Assembly (NCBI GenBank): GCA_000155715.1
Contig: DS990598.1
Coordinates: 271,627 to 335,626 of the forward strand
From: a gamma proteobacterium HTCC5015
Lineage (GTDB): Bacteria; Pseudomonadota; Gammaproteobacteria; HTCC5015
Length of the DNA stretch: 64,000 bases
Direction of reading: 5' to 3'
Part shown: in pieces, positions 1 to 8,273 of the stretch
Layout: every line of letters starts with the position of its first letter
Numbering within the stretch: the stretch's first letter is position 1
Notes under the pieces: generated by a model
The model's input: only the letters and a program-made list of their open reading frames with translations
Told to the model about the DNA's origin: nothing
The model's database searches: none
Program-made: the position numbers and the translations under genes

Positions 1-726
1 TAATGGTATCGTCGAGTTTATGAAACAATTAGCCGTGCAGATGCCTCCGCGAATGCGCATGCTGTCCGAGGAGATTCCGGTTTCTTCTCTGGCGAGTTGA
101 TGGACTGGCTGGAGCAAGGTGGCCACGGCTATCTCATCAAGGTGAAGCTGAAAGGACTGAGCGCTTTGCTTGATAAACAAACTTGGCAGGCGGTTTCAAA
201 TTGCCCGGGGTGGGAGCAGTGTGAGTTCACTCATGCCTGTGGTAAGTGGTCACGGTCCCGACGATTCATTGCGGTTAGGCGTCTTGCAAAAGTGAAAAAA
301 GAAGGACCACAACAGTCTCTGATTATCGAGCCGGTTTATGACTATTTCTGTTATGTCACCACCGAGCGATTAACGCCTTGGCAAGCACACAAAACCTACG
401 GTCAGCGCGCGACCTGTGAAACCTGGCTGGATGAAGCGAAGAATCAGATGGGCCTGGCACACTTGAAAAGCCACGACTTTGTCGCTAGTTCACTCATGTT
501 TCAAAGCGCTGTGCTTGCCTACAACACCATTCGGTGGATGGCACTTATCAGCAACCATCGCACACTAAGGCGTTGGGAAATCCAGACGATACGCGCATTT
601 CTGGTTCGGACTGCAGGACAGCTGCTTACTGGAAGTAATCAACTGAAGGTAAAAATACCCGATAAGCATCTCTATCCCAGTGAATGGGATGCTTGGCTGA
701 AGTTATCATTTATTAGCGAAGCCTAA
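1..726 (+). pseudogene. IS1380-family transposase, 5' truncated and frameshifted
   Basis: The frame from 97 encodes the C-terminal half of a DDE transposase of the IS1380 type: a YLIKVKLKGL block, the YDYFCYVTTE strand, RATCETWLDEAKNQMGL with the catalytic-type Glu, and a final RTAGQLLTGSNQLK segment. Just upstream the homologous peptide switches frame. The stretch NGIVEFMKQLAVQMPPRMRML reads in the frame of base 2 up to about base 64, and VRGDSGFFSGELMDWLE, with a DDE-type Asp, reads on in the frame of base 1. One base therefore seems to be missing near 62-66. The frame-1 reading also begins with a stop at bases 1-3. The gene is probably inactive. Family assignment is from recognised motifs; the frameshift is seen directly. 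Confidence 0.7.
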
Positions 727-820
727 CCATAAAATTTCCGCCAAAACGATAAAAATAAGTGGCTTTCAAACAGGGCCAAGCGCTCCTATTGCCTACTGAA
801 TACCAAAATCGGAAAATAGG
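1..820 (+). mobile_element. 3' remnant of an IS1380-like insertion sequence
   Basis: The left part of the element lies outside the window. What remains is the C-terminal part of a DDE transposase and about 100 bases of non-coding tail. An inverted pair, cctattgcc near 785-793 and ggaaaatagg at 811-820, could mark the right terminal region, so I place the boundary tentatively at 820. No target-site duplication can be tested because the other end is missing. Assigning the tail to the element is inference. Confidence 0.45.
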
Positions 821-963
821 TCGCCATTTAACCAAACAACGCAATGATTACTGCCAAGCTAATCTCAATCCTTGTCCGAATATCAGAGTGAATGACTTTC
901 AATCGGTCATCTAAGGTGTTTGAGCTACGAAAAAACACAGATTGCAGAATTTAGGTAAGAAAA

Positions 964-3369
964 ATGTTGGAGATCATCAGGATGACTTTTCACAGGAAAG
1001 CTTTGGCAATGGGCGTGCTGGCGGCGGTATACACTGTCCCCTCAATGGCCGATCACGTAACTTTGAATTCGGCCGATGGGTACGCATATTATTTCGACCC
1101 TTCCGAGGGAGACTTGAATAATATCAACAAGGGCGGTTTGTCGGACCCTATCAGCAACGTTCTACTGAGAGTGGACGGCGGCTCCTTCAATGGCAGTGGC
1201 TCTTCTTCCGAGCTGAATGGTCGGGCAAGGTTCTCCGGAACCAGCACCATTTCGGGTCTGACAGTGAGTCGCCAGACTTATGTCTCCTCTGATGAAAACC
1301 TGTTTCGCCAGATGAATTATCTCGAGAATACCACTGGCGCAGCCATTACCGTGGATGTTCGGATTGATGGCGATTACAGCGGCCCTAGCACAACCTACGT
1401 GGAATCCTCTGACGGTAATGCCACTCTGGATGCGGCCGATGTCTCCCACATCGTCGACTACAATGGCGGCATGCAGGTCGTGCATGTGTATGGCAATGCT
1501 GGTGCTGAGGAATCTGTAGATGTGGTTAGTGGCGCCGATGGCAGTGCAGTTTTTTACTACGAGTGGAGTGATGTCACCGTAGAAGCGGGTGAGACAGTGG
1601 CGATCATGACCTTTCTCGCTGGGGCCGATGATCTTTCCGCTGCTCAGGAACGGCAGGCGGCTTTTTCCGGGCTGGCCGGCGATGCTTTGCAGGGAATACA
1701 GAGCGCTGACCTAGGCAACATCGTCAACTGGAACTTTGAAGACTCTGACGGTGACACCATCCCAGATGTGGTGGAAGACGGCTTGGGTCTCGACAAAAAC
1801 GATGCCTCGGATGGTAATGGCGATCTGGATAACGATGGCCTGACTAACAAAGAGGAATACAACGGCAATACCGATTTATCGAACCCCGACTCAGACGGAG
1901 ATGGTCTTAGTGATGGTCAAGAAGTCAATGAGCTGGGTACGGATCCCAACTCCACGGATTCGGATGGTGATGGCCTAAGCGACCCTCAGGAAGTAGCGAC
2001 AGTCAATTACGACCCAACTGATGGCAGCGATGGCTTTATTCATGTTGTTACTAGTGGCGACACCGGTGAAAACCACCAGCCACAAATGGCGGTGGATGCC
2101 GAAGGCCGTTTCCATGTGGTCTGGCTGGAATATTCTGAAGATAGTGGCGAATTTGAAGTGCGCTACAAACTGCTAGATGCCAACTTCGACACGCTGATCG
2201 ACACGGTCGAGGTGACATCGTCTTGTAGCGACAACCAAGGTCACCCCACCATTGCGGTCAGCGCTGATGGCAAGGCTTATCTCGCTTGGTTTGATAGCGG
2301 TTCGAATGACGGTCTGATTGCTGCCATTGACCCAAGCAAGCACGATCTAGATGGTAGCAGTGCCGATATGGCTGACATTAAGGCCTTTACGGATGCTGCG
2401 GCAGACGCTAATGGCATTATCAGTGGTCTCACCGATATGAAACGTGCTCAGGTACAGATCGACAGCCGAGGCCGTATGCACATTGCTCACACCAATAATA
2501 GTAGCGAGATCGGATATCGTGTGTTCCGTGCTGACGGCTCTGAGGCCCGGGCGGTATCCACTCCCTTTAGCATCGATGGATATGACAGCTACGCATACAG
2601 TCAGGTGCGCATGGTGTTGGATTCGGACGACAATGCTCATATTGGCTACTCCGATGGCGATACGGCGTATTACGCCATGTATGACGGTATGGCGGAAGAA
2701 GTGCTGATCGACAGTACAGCCTTGCAGGGGGCGTCGTTTGGTGACAAAAACATGCATGTAAGTACCTCAGTGGACGGTGACGGTAATGTCTACGTCGTGT
2801 GGGGGCATAACGACGACGACGATAGCGGCAGTCCTAATAGTGCGATTGTTTTTGCTTCCTTCAGCTACGCCAGTGATGATCAAGATGGTGACAGCGCCGA
2901 CATGGACAACATTGGCTACGAGTATACTGAGCTGGATATCGCTGCATTGAACCCGTGGTACATCCACTCGGCTATGAATGCTGATGGCAATATAGTCGTT
3001 ACATACATGACGGGGGGTGGTAACTCAATGGCGCCGGTTAACTCGGTAGTGGTAAATACCGAAGGTGAAATTGTGGTCGCAGAGACCCGCTTCAGCGGCC
3101 GAGGTGAGGGCGACTATGAATCCTACAGTAACTTTGCCTTCACTACGGATGGCTACATGACCTACGCCACAGACACAGGTAGCCCGAAACACATCATGAT
3201 TGCCAATGCCGACTTTGTCTTTGAGCCAGTGACGACTCAGGATCAGCTGGAAAGCTCGCTTGATAAAGCGCTGGACTTTGGTGGTTCGTCTGCCTTTAAC
3301 CTTTGGGGGCTGGCAATTTTGTTACTGCCCATGGGTGTTCGCCTAATGGGCCGCAAGTTGCGGAAGTAA
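964..3369 (+). CDS. Exported protein with thrombospondin type 3 repeats and GlyGly-CTERM-like tail
   Basis: An 801-residue exported protein. A signal peptide ends near residue 29 (VPSMA|DHV). Residues about 260-347 contain tandem Asp-rich DSDGDG.SD motifs typical of calcium-binding thrombospondin type 3 repeats. The following 400 residues have recurring D.DGN and HxxW-like strands that suggest a beta-propeller-like fold, which is inference. The C-terminus has GGSSAF, a hydrophobic stretch (WGLAILLLPMGV) and a basic end (RKLRK), the layout of GlyGly-CTERM sorting signals cut by rhombosortase. Two in-frame starts are possible, at 964 and 982; each has a purine-rich stretch upstream. It heads a same-strand group of exported proteins that runs to 5045. 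The substrate is unknown; the protein is probably surface-attached or released. Confidence 0.75.
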   Translation: MLEIIRMTFHRKALAMGVLAAVYTVPSMADHVTLNSADGYAYYFDPSEGDLNNINKGGLSDPISNVLLRVDGGSFNGSGSSSELNGRARFSGTSTISGLTVSRQTYVSSDENLFRQMNYLENTTGAAITVDVRIDGDYSGPSTTYVESSDGNATLDAADVSHIVDYNGGMQVVHVYGNAGAEESVDVVSGADGSAVFYYEWSDVTVEAGETVAIMTFLAGADDLSAAQERQAAFSGLAGDALQGIQSADLGNIVNWNFEDSDGDTIPDVVEDGLGLDKNDASDGNGDLDNDGLTNKEEYNGNTDLSNPDSDGDGLSDGQEVNELGTDPNSTDSDGDGLSDPQEVATVNYDPTDGSDGFIHVVTSGDTGENHQPQMAVDAEGRFHVVWLEYSEDSGEFEVRYKLLDANFDTLIDTVEVTSSCSDNQGHPTIAVSADGKAYLAWFDSGSNDGLIAAIDPSKHDLDGSSADMADIKAFTDAAADANGIISGLTDMKRAQVQIDSRGRMHIAHTNNSSEIGYRVFRADGSEARAVSTPFSIDGYDSYAYSQVRMVLDSDDNAHIGYSDGDTAYYAMYDGMAEEVLIDSTALQGASFGDKNMHVSTSVDGDGNVYVVWGHNDDDDSGSPNSAIVFASFSYASDDQDGDSADMDNIGYEYTELDIAALNPWYIHSAMNADGNIVVTYMTGGGNSMAPVNSVVVNTEGEIVVAETRFSGRGEGDYESYSNFAFTTDGYMTYATDTGSPKHIMIANADFVFEPVTTQDQLESSLDKALDFGGSSAFNLWGLAILLLPMGVRLMGRKLRK

Positions 3370-3414
3370 CAGGACGAATGGTGTTGAGCCCTTCAGCAAT
3401 GAAGGGCTCATTAC

Positions 3415-3996
3415 ATGAGCAAGGGCTCTATGGGTTTCCACTACTTATTGTCGACATTGGCATTGATTAGCTTCTTAATAGTGCCGTCTGTTTACGCTCA
3501 GGTCATCGACGTTGACTATAGCAATTGCGACGAGCATGTCACCGTAGCGGTTAAAGAGGCAGATGTTCAAAAGGTGTTGGAAGTCTTGTCCGATCAGTTG
3601 GGCTTTGAGCTCCTGAAAAGCCAGAAGGTTAGCAAGTCAGTGAATCTATCTGGTCGCTTCAGCCAAGAGGTATTGCTTCAGAAAGTGTTGGCTGGGACCA
3701 ACCACTTTGTGAGCCAATCGCCTTCTAGGGACTGCGGTGGTCAGCTAAAGGTCAGTGAAGTTATCCTTCTAGCTCCAGGCGAAACGGTAATGGATCCCGG
3801 TGTGCAACGGTATTTGCCCAAGGTCAATCAAAAAAATCAGGGTAAAACGTTTCAACACATTGCGGATATGCGCACTTATGCTCGGGAAGTGAAAAATAAA
3901 GAGCGAAAAGCACGCAAGGCGCATATGACCCCAGAGCAAAGAACCGAGTTCATGTACCACAAAAAAAGGCTAAACAAATCCGATGAGTCTGAATAA
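3415..3996 (+). CDS. Small exported protein with STN-like (secretin/TonB short N-terminal) domain
   Basis: A 193-residue protein with an N-terminal signal peptide (hydrophobic residues 10-27, cleavage after VYA). Residues about 40-100 (VTVAVKEADVQKVLEVLSDQ ... VSKSVNLSGRFSQEVLLQKVL) show the beta-alpha-beta pattern of STN domains, which precede secretin channels or TonB receptors, but no barrel follows. The tail from about residue 140 is highly charged (KNKERKARKAHMTPEQR). It overlaps the next gene by 14 bases, which suggests translational coupling. A second ATG at 3430 is also possible. The STN call is from pattern only; a periplasmic adaptor is one reading. The function is not known. Confidence 0.6.
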   Translation: MSKGSMGFHYLLSTLALISFLIVPSVYAQVIDVDYSNCDEHVTVAVKEADVQKVLEVLSDQLGFELLKSQKVSKSVNLSGRFSQEVLLQKVLAGTNHFVSQSPSRDCGGQLKVSEVILLAPGETVMDPGVQRYLPKVNQKNQGKTFQHIADMRTYAREVKNKERKARKAHMTPEQRTEFMYHKKRLNKSDESE

Positions 3997-4435
3997 AGCC
4001 GTTATCATTTTTACGGGGCTTTTTTGGGTCAACTCCGTGTTGGCATGCGGGAATGAAAGTCATCCTGGTATGCTTTTTAATGGAGAACCCATGTCGACTC
4101 ACGGTATGAGTCCAGAGGACATTTTCGAAGCGTATCCAAAAGAAAAAATACCTCACAAATCGAATGTTAATAAAGTAGGTATCAAGTTGTCGGCGTTGCT
4201 TAAGCCCCTTGAGGGACAAGCTGGCAACTTACATATATCGACTTGTGGTAAGAAAGAGCGGACATTTTCTAGTGAGGATTTGCTCTCCAGTGAGCCCCAG
4301 AAAAGTCATTATTACTTGGCGCTGACTCGCAAGGAAACGCTCAAACTTGTTCATGCTACGGACCCTAATAGCAAAGGGGGCCAGGTACTCAAGAGAATTA
4401 CAGAGATCGAAGTCATAAAGGCTTCGGATCAGTGA
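3983..4435 (+). CDS. Small exported Cys-containing protein of unknown function
   Basis: 150 residues. The N-terminus MSLNKAVIIFTGLFWVNSVLAC is a short hydrophobic signal ending in LAC-G. It could be a lipobox, although Leu at -2 is unusual, or a signal peptidase I site after Ala. The mature part carries CGNESHPGMLFNGEPM and a second Cys near residue 88 (STCGKKERTF), so a disulfide is possible. The start overlaps the upstream gene by 14 bases. I do not recognise the family. The context, between an STN-like protein and a beta-barrel, suggests a periplasmic or outer-membrane role. Confidence 0.6.
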   Translation: MSLNKAVIIFTGLFWVNSVLACGNESHPGMLFNGEPMSTHGMSPEDIFEAYPKEKIPHKSNVNKVGIKLSALLKPLEGQAGNLHISTCGKKERTFSSEDLLSSEPQKSHYYLALTRKETLKLVHATDPNSKGGQVLKRITEIEVIKASDQ

Positions 4436-4499
4436 TTAATTTTAAATAAATAATTGAATTAACTTTTCAGAATTTAATAAAACAGGAAAGGAGATCGCT

Positions 4500-5045
4500 A
4501 TGAACACAACAATGAAAATCACCCTGTTGGCGGCTACGGCTTGTCTACTGCCCGTAACTGCAAGTGCTGACGATTTTGGCTACGGTGCCAAAACCGGTTT
4601 TTACACTGTTAGCCAGTCCGGTTTTGATCCAGCCTGGATGATCAGTGGTCACGTTTCTCACGACTTGCCCAAAATGATGGAAAAATTTGATTTTTCTCTT
4701 GAGCTTGAAGCGAGCACAACGATTACAGAAGGCGATGTCGATCTTGATGCACCCGCTGGAAGTAGTGGAGAGTACGATGCCACAGTGTTTTCTCTCTCTG
4801 CTGTCGGCCGCACCACTGGTGACTTGTATGGCATTGGCCGCTTAGGCTTTTCTGATACGGAGATTGAAGTGGGGGCCAGCGGTTCCGGTTTGCAATCCGT
4901 CAGTGGTAAAACAGAAAAGACGGGTGTTGTTTTCGGGGGCGGTGTTGGCATGGATTTGGGCGGTTTCCCGACCGAGTTTGAGCTGAACATTTATACCGTT
5001 GGCGATGAAAATGCTTACTACCTGACGGGTGGTGTGGCTTACTAA
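4500..5045 (+). CDS. Small outer-membrane beta-barrel protein
   Basis: 181 residues. A clear signal peptide ends at TASA|DDFG. The mature chain is made of alternating amphipathic strands rich in Gly, Tyr and Thr (for example GYGAKTGFYTVSQ and VVFGGGVGMDLGG) and ends in an aromatic residue (TGGVAY), as outer-membrane barrels recognised by BamA do. The length fits an eight-stranded OmpA/OmpX-like barrel. The ribosome-binding site AGGAAAGGAG lies at good spacing before the ATG. It follows the upstream exported genes by 64 bases of AT-rich DNA and is closed by a terminator. No enzymatic motif is visible. Confidence 0.7.
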   Translation: MNTTMKITLLAATACLLPVTASADDFGYGAKTGFYTVSQSGFDPAWMISGHVSHDLPKMMEKFDFSLELEASTTITEGDVDLDAPAGSSGEYDATVFSLSAVGRTTGDLYGIGRLGFSDTEIEVGASGSGLQSVSGKTEKTGVVFGGGVGMDLGGFPTEFELNIYTVGDENAYYLTGGVAY

Positions 5046-5061
5046 GTCTTGCCATTGTGTT

Positions 5062-5093
5062 GGAGACGGGTTTAGACCCGTTTCCAGCTTTTT
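5062..5093 (+). terminator. Rho-independent terminator after the beta-barrel gene
   Basis: Ten-base stem (ggagacgggt / acccgtttcc, one G-U pair), loop ttag, then a short T run. It lies 17 bases after the beta-barrel stop codon and closes the 964-5045 group. Confidence 0.8.
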
Positions 5094-5292
5094 ATGCATT
5101 ACACTTTTTGGGGTGTTGGTGTTTGTTGTTTGTACGAGCGCTGTAGCCGAATAATGAGCCCCATGTTCAACTACTGGCTACACAATAACGAACGGCTAAA
5201 ATAGCTATCGGTGCCCCCCGCCGCCTAGTTTCTAAAGGCGAGTTAAGCTTCTACTTATACGGGCCATTAAAAATGGGGGGGCAGTGGAGCTC

Positions 5293-5642
5293 CTATCGAT
5301 GAGCTGGATCGCGTTCATTGTCTATTTTGGATAAATCGATTAACAATTCGGTGTTGATGTTTCGTAGCCAAGAGTCGTTCTTAAAAGCTTGGTGGTAGGC
5401 GTCAATGTCCGACAGGGAGTGCTTTACTGCTTCCTCGGCTTTTTCTTGAGAGGCAGCGCGCATATAGCCAATCAGATAATGGGTTTTATTCAGCTCGAAT
5501 AGGAAAAAGCTTTCGAGAGTGACCCCTTCGTCGGCGAGTGTTTGCAGCGCGGCTTCGCGATTTTTTGAATATGGGTGGCCCACTCGGCGACGCGTTGTCG
5601 GCTATTGGGCTTGAGTTCGATAACCACGCAGGTGACATCCAT
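5293..5642 (-). pseudogene. DUF6176-like gene broken by a one-base deletion in a homopolymer
   Basis: Reading from the ATG at 5640-5642 gives MDVTCVVIELKPNSRQRVAEWATHIQK and then loses the frame. The continuation NREAALQTLADEGVTLESFF...YLIGYMRA...DIDAYHQAFK lies in the next frame down to 5293. The two halves join exactly at a run of six T (5561-5566, plus strand); seven would restore a single protein of about 116 residues with the DUF6176 pattern (N-terminal ELKPNS...EWA, central TLADEGV, C-terminal YHQAF). Either a recent mutation or a sequencing error explains this. The run is not a classical slippery heptamer. The gene lies downstream of rlmD on the same strand, and its function is unknown. 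Confidence 0.65.
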
Positions 5643-5743
5643 AGTACTGTTTCAGTTTGCTTTTTGATCAATGCAAACTATCCAGCGTTGCGCTAGATAG
5701 CAAGTGCTTAGTGCTCGTTTTAGCCGTTTCTTTCGGGAAGAAC

Positions 5744-7102
5744 TTAACGGACAAAAAGCCCCATGACTTCGCTGTGATGGGTGTGTGGGAATAAATCCCA
5801 AAGCTGCACGGTATCGAGTGTAAAGCCGCCGTTGACCAAGTGCTCCGCATCGCGGCTGAAGGTGGCGGGGTTGCAGGAAATGTAGAGCACGCGCTGTAGC
5901 TCGGGTTCACGGGCGAGGCGTTGGCAGAGTTCGCTGGCACCGTCTCGCGGTGGGTCGAGCAGGGCGTGGTGGATGCCGTCTAGTGTGTGGCGGCCAATGC
6001 CGTCGCTGTGCATTAAGTTCATGGTCTTAAATTCACACAGTTCAAAACCATTGTCGCGGGCATTGTGTCGCGCCTTTTCTACCATATTGTCGCTGCCCTC
6101 TAAACCAAGCACTTTTGCGCCGCCATTAGCGAGGGCTAAGCTGAAGTTGCCGACGCCGCAGAAGGCGTCTAACACATGGGCACCCGGTGGCACATGGAGT
6201 TGCTCAACGGCTGTGCGAACCATTTCGCGGTTGAGACCTCGGTTGGCTTGGCTAAATTCGCCCCAGCCCAGCGAGAGCTTTAACTCGCCGTCCAGTAAAT
6301 AGTAAGTGAGGTCGGAGTCGCCGTGGAGGGTTTCTACACGATGGTCGTCGCGCCAAGCTAGGGTGATGTTGTGCTGCTGGGCAAAGTTCAACATGACCGC
6401 TTTGCTGTCGTCGAGTGGCGCTTGATTGAGACGAAGGCACAGAGCCACTTGAGGGCCACTCGGGCTTTCGTTGAGAAAGGCATCGATATGGCCAAGGCGT
6501 TTTTTTAAACGCCACTGCGGCAGTGCGTCGCGCAGATGGGGAATCAATCGATTGATGGGCTCGACCAAAATCGGGCACTGGGATATAGGCTCGATGGTGT
6601 GGCTGCCGGCACGGCGAAAACCGAGATGGTATTGCTGACGTCGGCTGTCGAACCAACAGGCCAAGCGCGCTCGGCTGCGATAGCCGAGGCCATCGCGATT
6701 GAGTACCGCGCTGTCTAGGCAGCGATGGGGTCGGATATTGGCCTGCCGCGCTAGGGTGTCGAGCAGTGACTGGCGTTTGTGTTCAGTTTGCGCCTGCGGA
6801 CTTAAGTGCTGTAAATCACAGCCGCCACACTGCTGGTAGTGTGGACAGGGTGGAGTGACGCGTTGTGGGCTGGCTTTAATGACATCGAGTGTATAACCCG
6901 CATTAAAGCGTCTGCGCTGTTCAGTAAGCTTTGCTCTCACGCGTTCATTGGGCAGCGCCCCTTCAACAAAACAGGTTTTTCCCTGACTTTGGGCAATGCC
7001 TCGGCCTTCAAAGCTCAGTCGCTCGATATCCAGTTCAAGCTCGACAGGCGGCGGGGATTGGCGCGAGGGGCTGCGTTGATGTTTTTTAGGATGTCGTCGC
7101 AT
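5744..7102 (-). CDS. rlmD: 23S rRNA (uracil-C5)-methyltransferase RlmD
   Basis: A 452-residue SAM-dependent enzyme that methylates a uridine of 23S rRNA (U1939 in E. coli). A TRAM RNA-binding domain occupies about residues 20-80. A 4Fe-4S ligand set follows in CPHYQQCGGCDLQH (about 87-100), with a fourth Cys further on (SQCPI). The C-terminal Rossmann domain has VLDAFCGVGNFSLALA, then LDPPRDGA and the catalytic YISCNPATF with nucleophilic Cys. Length and motifs match RlmD rather than TrmA. It is transcribed divergently from hisC across 97 bases. Confidence 0.93.
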   Translation of the reverse strand: MRRHPKKHQRSPSRQSPPPVELELDIERLSFEGRGIAQSQGKTCFVEGALPNERVRAKLTEQRRRFNAGYTLDVIKASPQRVTPPCPHYQQCGGCDLQHLSPQAQTEHKRQSLLDTLARQANIRPHRCLDSAVLNRDGLGYRSRARLACWFDSRRQQYHLGFRRAGSHTIEPISQCPILVEPINRLIPHLRDALPQWRLKKRLGHIDAFLNESPSGPQVALCLRLNQAPLDDSKAVMLNFAQQHNITLAWRDDHRVETLHGDSDLTYYLLDGELKLSLGWGEFSQANRGLNREMVRTAVEQLHVPPGAHVLDAFCGVGNFSLALANGGAKVLGLEGSDNMVEKARHNARDNGFELCEFKTMNLMHSDGIGRHTLDGIHHALLDPPRDGASELCQRLAREPELQRVLYISCNPATFSRDAEHLVNGGFTLDTVQLWDLFPHTHHSEVMGLFVR

Positions 7103-7150
7103 GGCTTTATTGTAACGCCTTTGGACGGTCGTGCCTTTAGGGGGCTGGCT

Positions 7151-7166
7151 GGCAGTGATATAGTTT
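7151..7166 (+). promoter_or_regulatory. Candidate extended -10 promoter for hisC
   Basis: TG at 7156-7157, one spacer base, then TATAGT at 7159-7164, followed about 36 bases later by the hisC ATG. No good -35 hexamer is seen, as often with extended -10 promoters. Inferred from sequence only. Confidence 0.4.
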
Positions 7167-7199
7167 GCCTCTACCCTCGCCCACAGAACGGTTTTTTTA

Positions 7200-8273
7200 A
7201 TGAAGTCTATTCAAGACCTAGTTCGCCCCGAAATTCTTGAGCTCTCTGCTTACCCTGTGCCCGACGCGACGGGCTATATCAAACTCGATGCGATGGAGAA
7301 CCCCTATCCTTGGCCGGAGGCCATGTTGGATGAGTGGACGCATCGATTGCGCGATGTCGCTATGAATCGCTACCCAGACCCCAGCGCTCGGCAACTGACG
7401 GAGCGTTTAAAAACGGCCATGTCGGTGCCCGAAGGGCAGGGCGTGATGTTGGGCAATGGCTCAGACGAAATTATTCAGATTATGGCGATGGCACTGGCCA
7501 AGCCCGACGCCAAAATGGTGGCTCTGGAACCCGGCTTCGTGATGTATTCAATGATTGCCCGTTTTGTGGGCATGGAATACATCGGTGTGCCACTCAATGC
7601 CGAGGACTTTTCTCTCGATTTAGAGAAAACCGTGGAAACGATTAAAACGCATCAGCCCGAACTGGTGTTTATCGCCTATCCCAACAATCCCACCGCGAAT
7701 GCCTTTGACGCGATGTCGATTGAAAAAATTGTCGAGGTAGCGGAAGGGGTCGTCGTGATTGATGAGGCCTACCAGCCCTTTGCCGAAGACAGCTTTATGG
7801 GACGCCTCGGCCGCTTTCCCAATATGCTGGTGATGCGAACGGTGTCTAAGCTGGGTTTGGCGGGGTTGCGCTTGGGAATGCTGGCGGGCGCGCCCGAGTG
7901 GCTCACGCAGTTTGATAAAGTGCGTTTGCCCTACAACATTAATGTGCTGACCCAGCACAGCGTAGACTTTGCTCTGAGTCATCTGCCCGAGTTTGAACAA
8001 CAGGCCGCCCAGATTCGCGCGGATCGCCGACAGTTGTGTGAAGCGCTATCGAGCTTGGAAGGTGTCGAGCCCTACCCAAGTCGCGCCAATTTTATTTTAT
8101 TTCGCGTGCCCGAGGGTCGCGCTGCGGAATTGTTTGAGCGCCTGAAAGAAAGAGGTGTGTTGATTAAAAATATGAGCAAAGCTGGTGGCGTGCTTAGCCA
8201 TTGCTTACGCGTGACGGTGGGGACCGCCGAGGAAAATAAAGCGTTTTTAGAGGCGCTTAAATCGAGTCTCTAG
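7200..8273 (+). CDS. hisC: Histidinol-phosphate aminotransferase
   Basis: A 357-residue fold-type I PLP enzyme that transaminates imidazole acetol phosphate to histidinol phosphate in histidine synthesis. Motifs: KLDAMENPYPWP near the N-terminus, LGNGSDEIIQ binding the cofactor phosphate, YPNNPTAN, VVIDEAYQPF with the PLP-pyridine Asp, and MRTVSKLGLAGLRLG with the Schiff-base Lys. It is complete and of usual length. No strong ribosome-binding site precedes the ATG. It stands alone, away from other his genes; hisZ lies 38 kb away. Confidence 0.93.
   Translation: MKSIQDLVRPEILELSAYPVPDATGYIKLDAMENPYPWPEAMLDEWTHRLRDVAMNRYPDPSARQLTERLKTAMSVPEGQGVMLGNGSDEIIQIMAMALAKPDAKMVALEPGFVMYSMIARFVGMEYIGVPLNAEDFSLDLEKTVETIKTHQPELVFIAYPNNPTANAFDAMSIEKIVEVAEGVVVIDEAYQPFAEDSFMGRLGRFPNMLVMRTVSKLGLAGLRLGMLAGAPEWLTQFDKVRLPYNINVLTQHSVDFALSHLPEFEQQAAQIRADRRQLCEALSSLEGVEPYPSRANFILFRVPEGRAAELFERLKERGVLIKNMSKAGGVLSHCLRVTVGTAEENKAFLEALKSSL

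Noticed and set aside
5561-5566. Programmed -1 frameshift in the DUF6176-like gene
   Set aside because: The six-A run on the coding strand is in the wrong phase for a standard slippery heptamer and the second tRNA would not re-pair; mutation or sequencing error is simpler.
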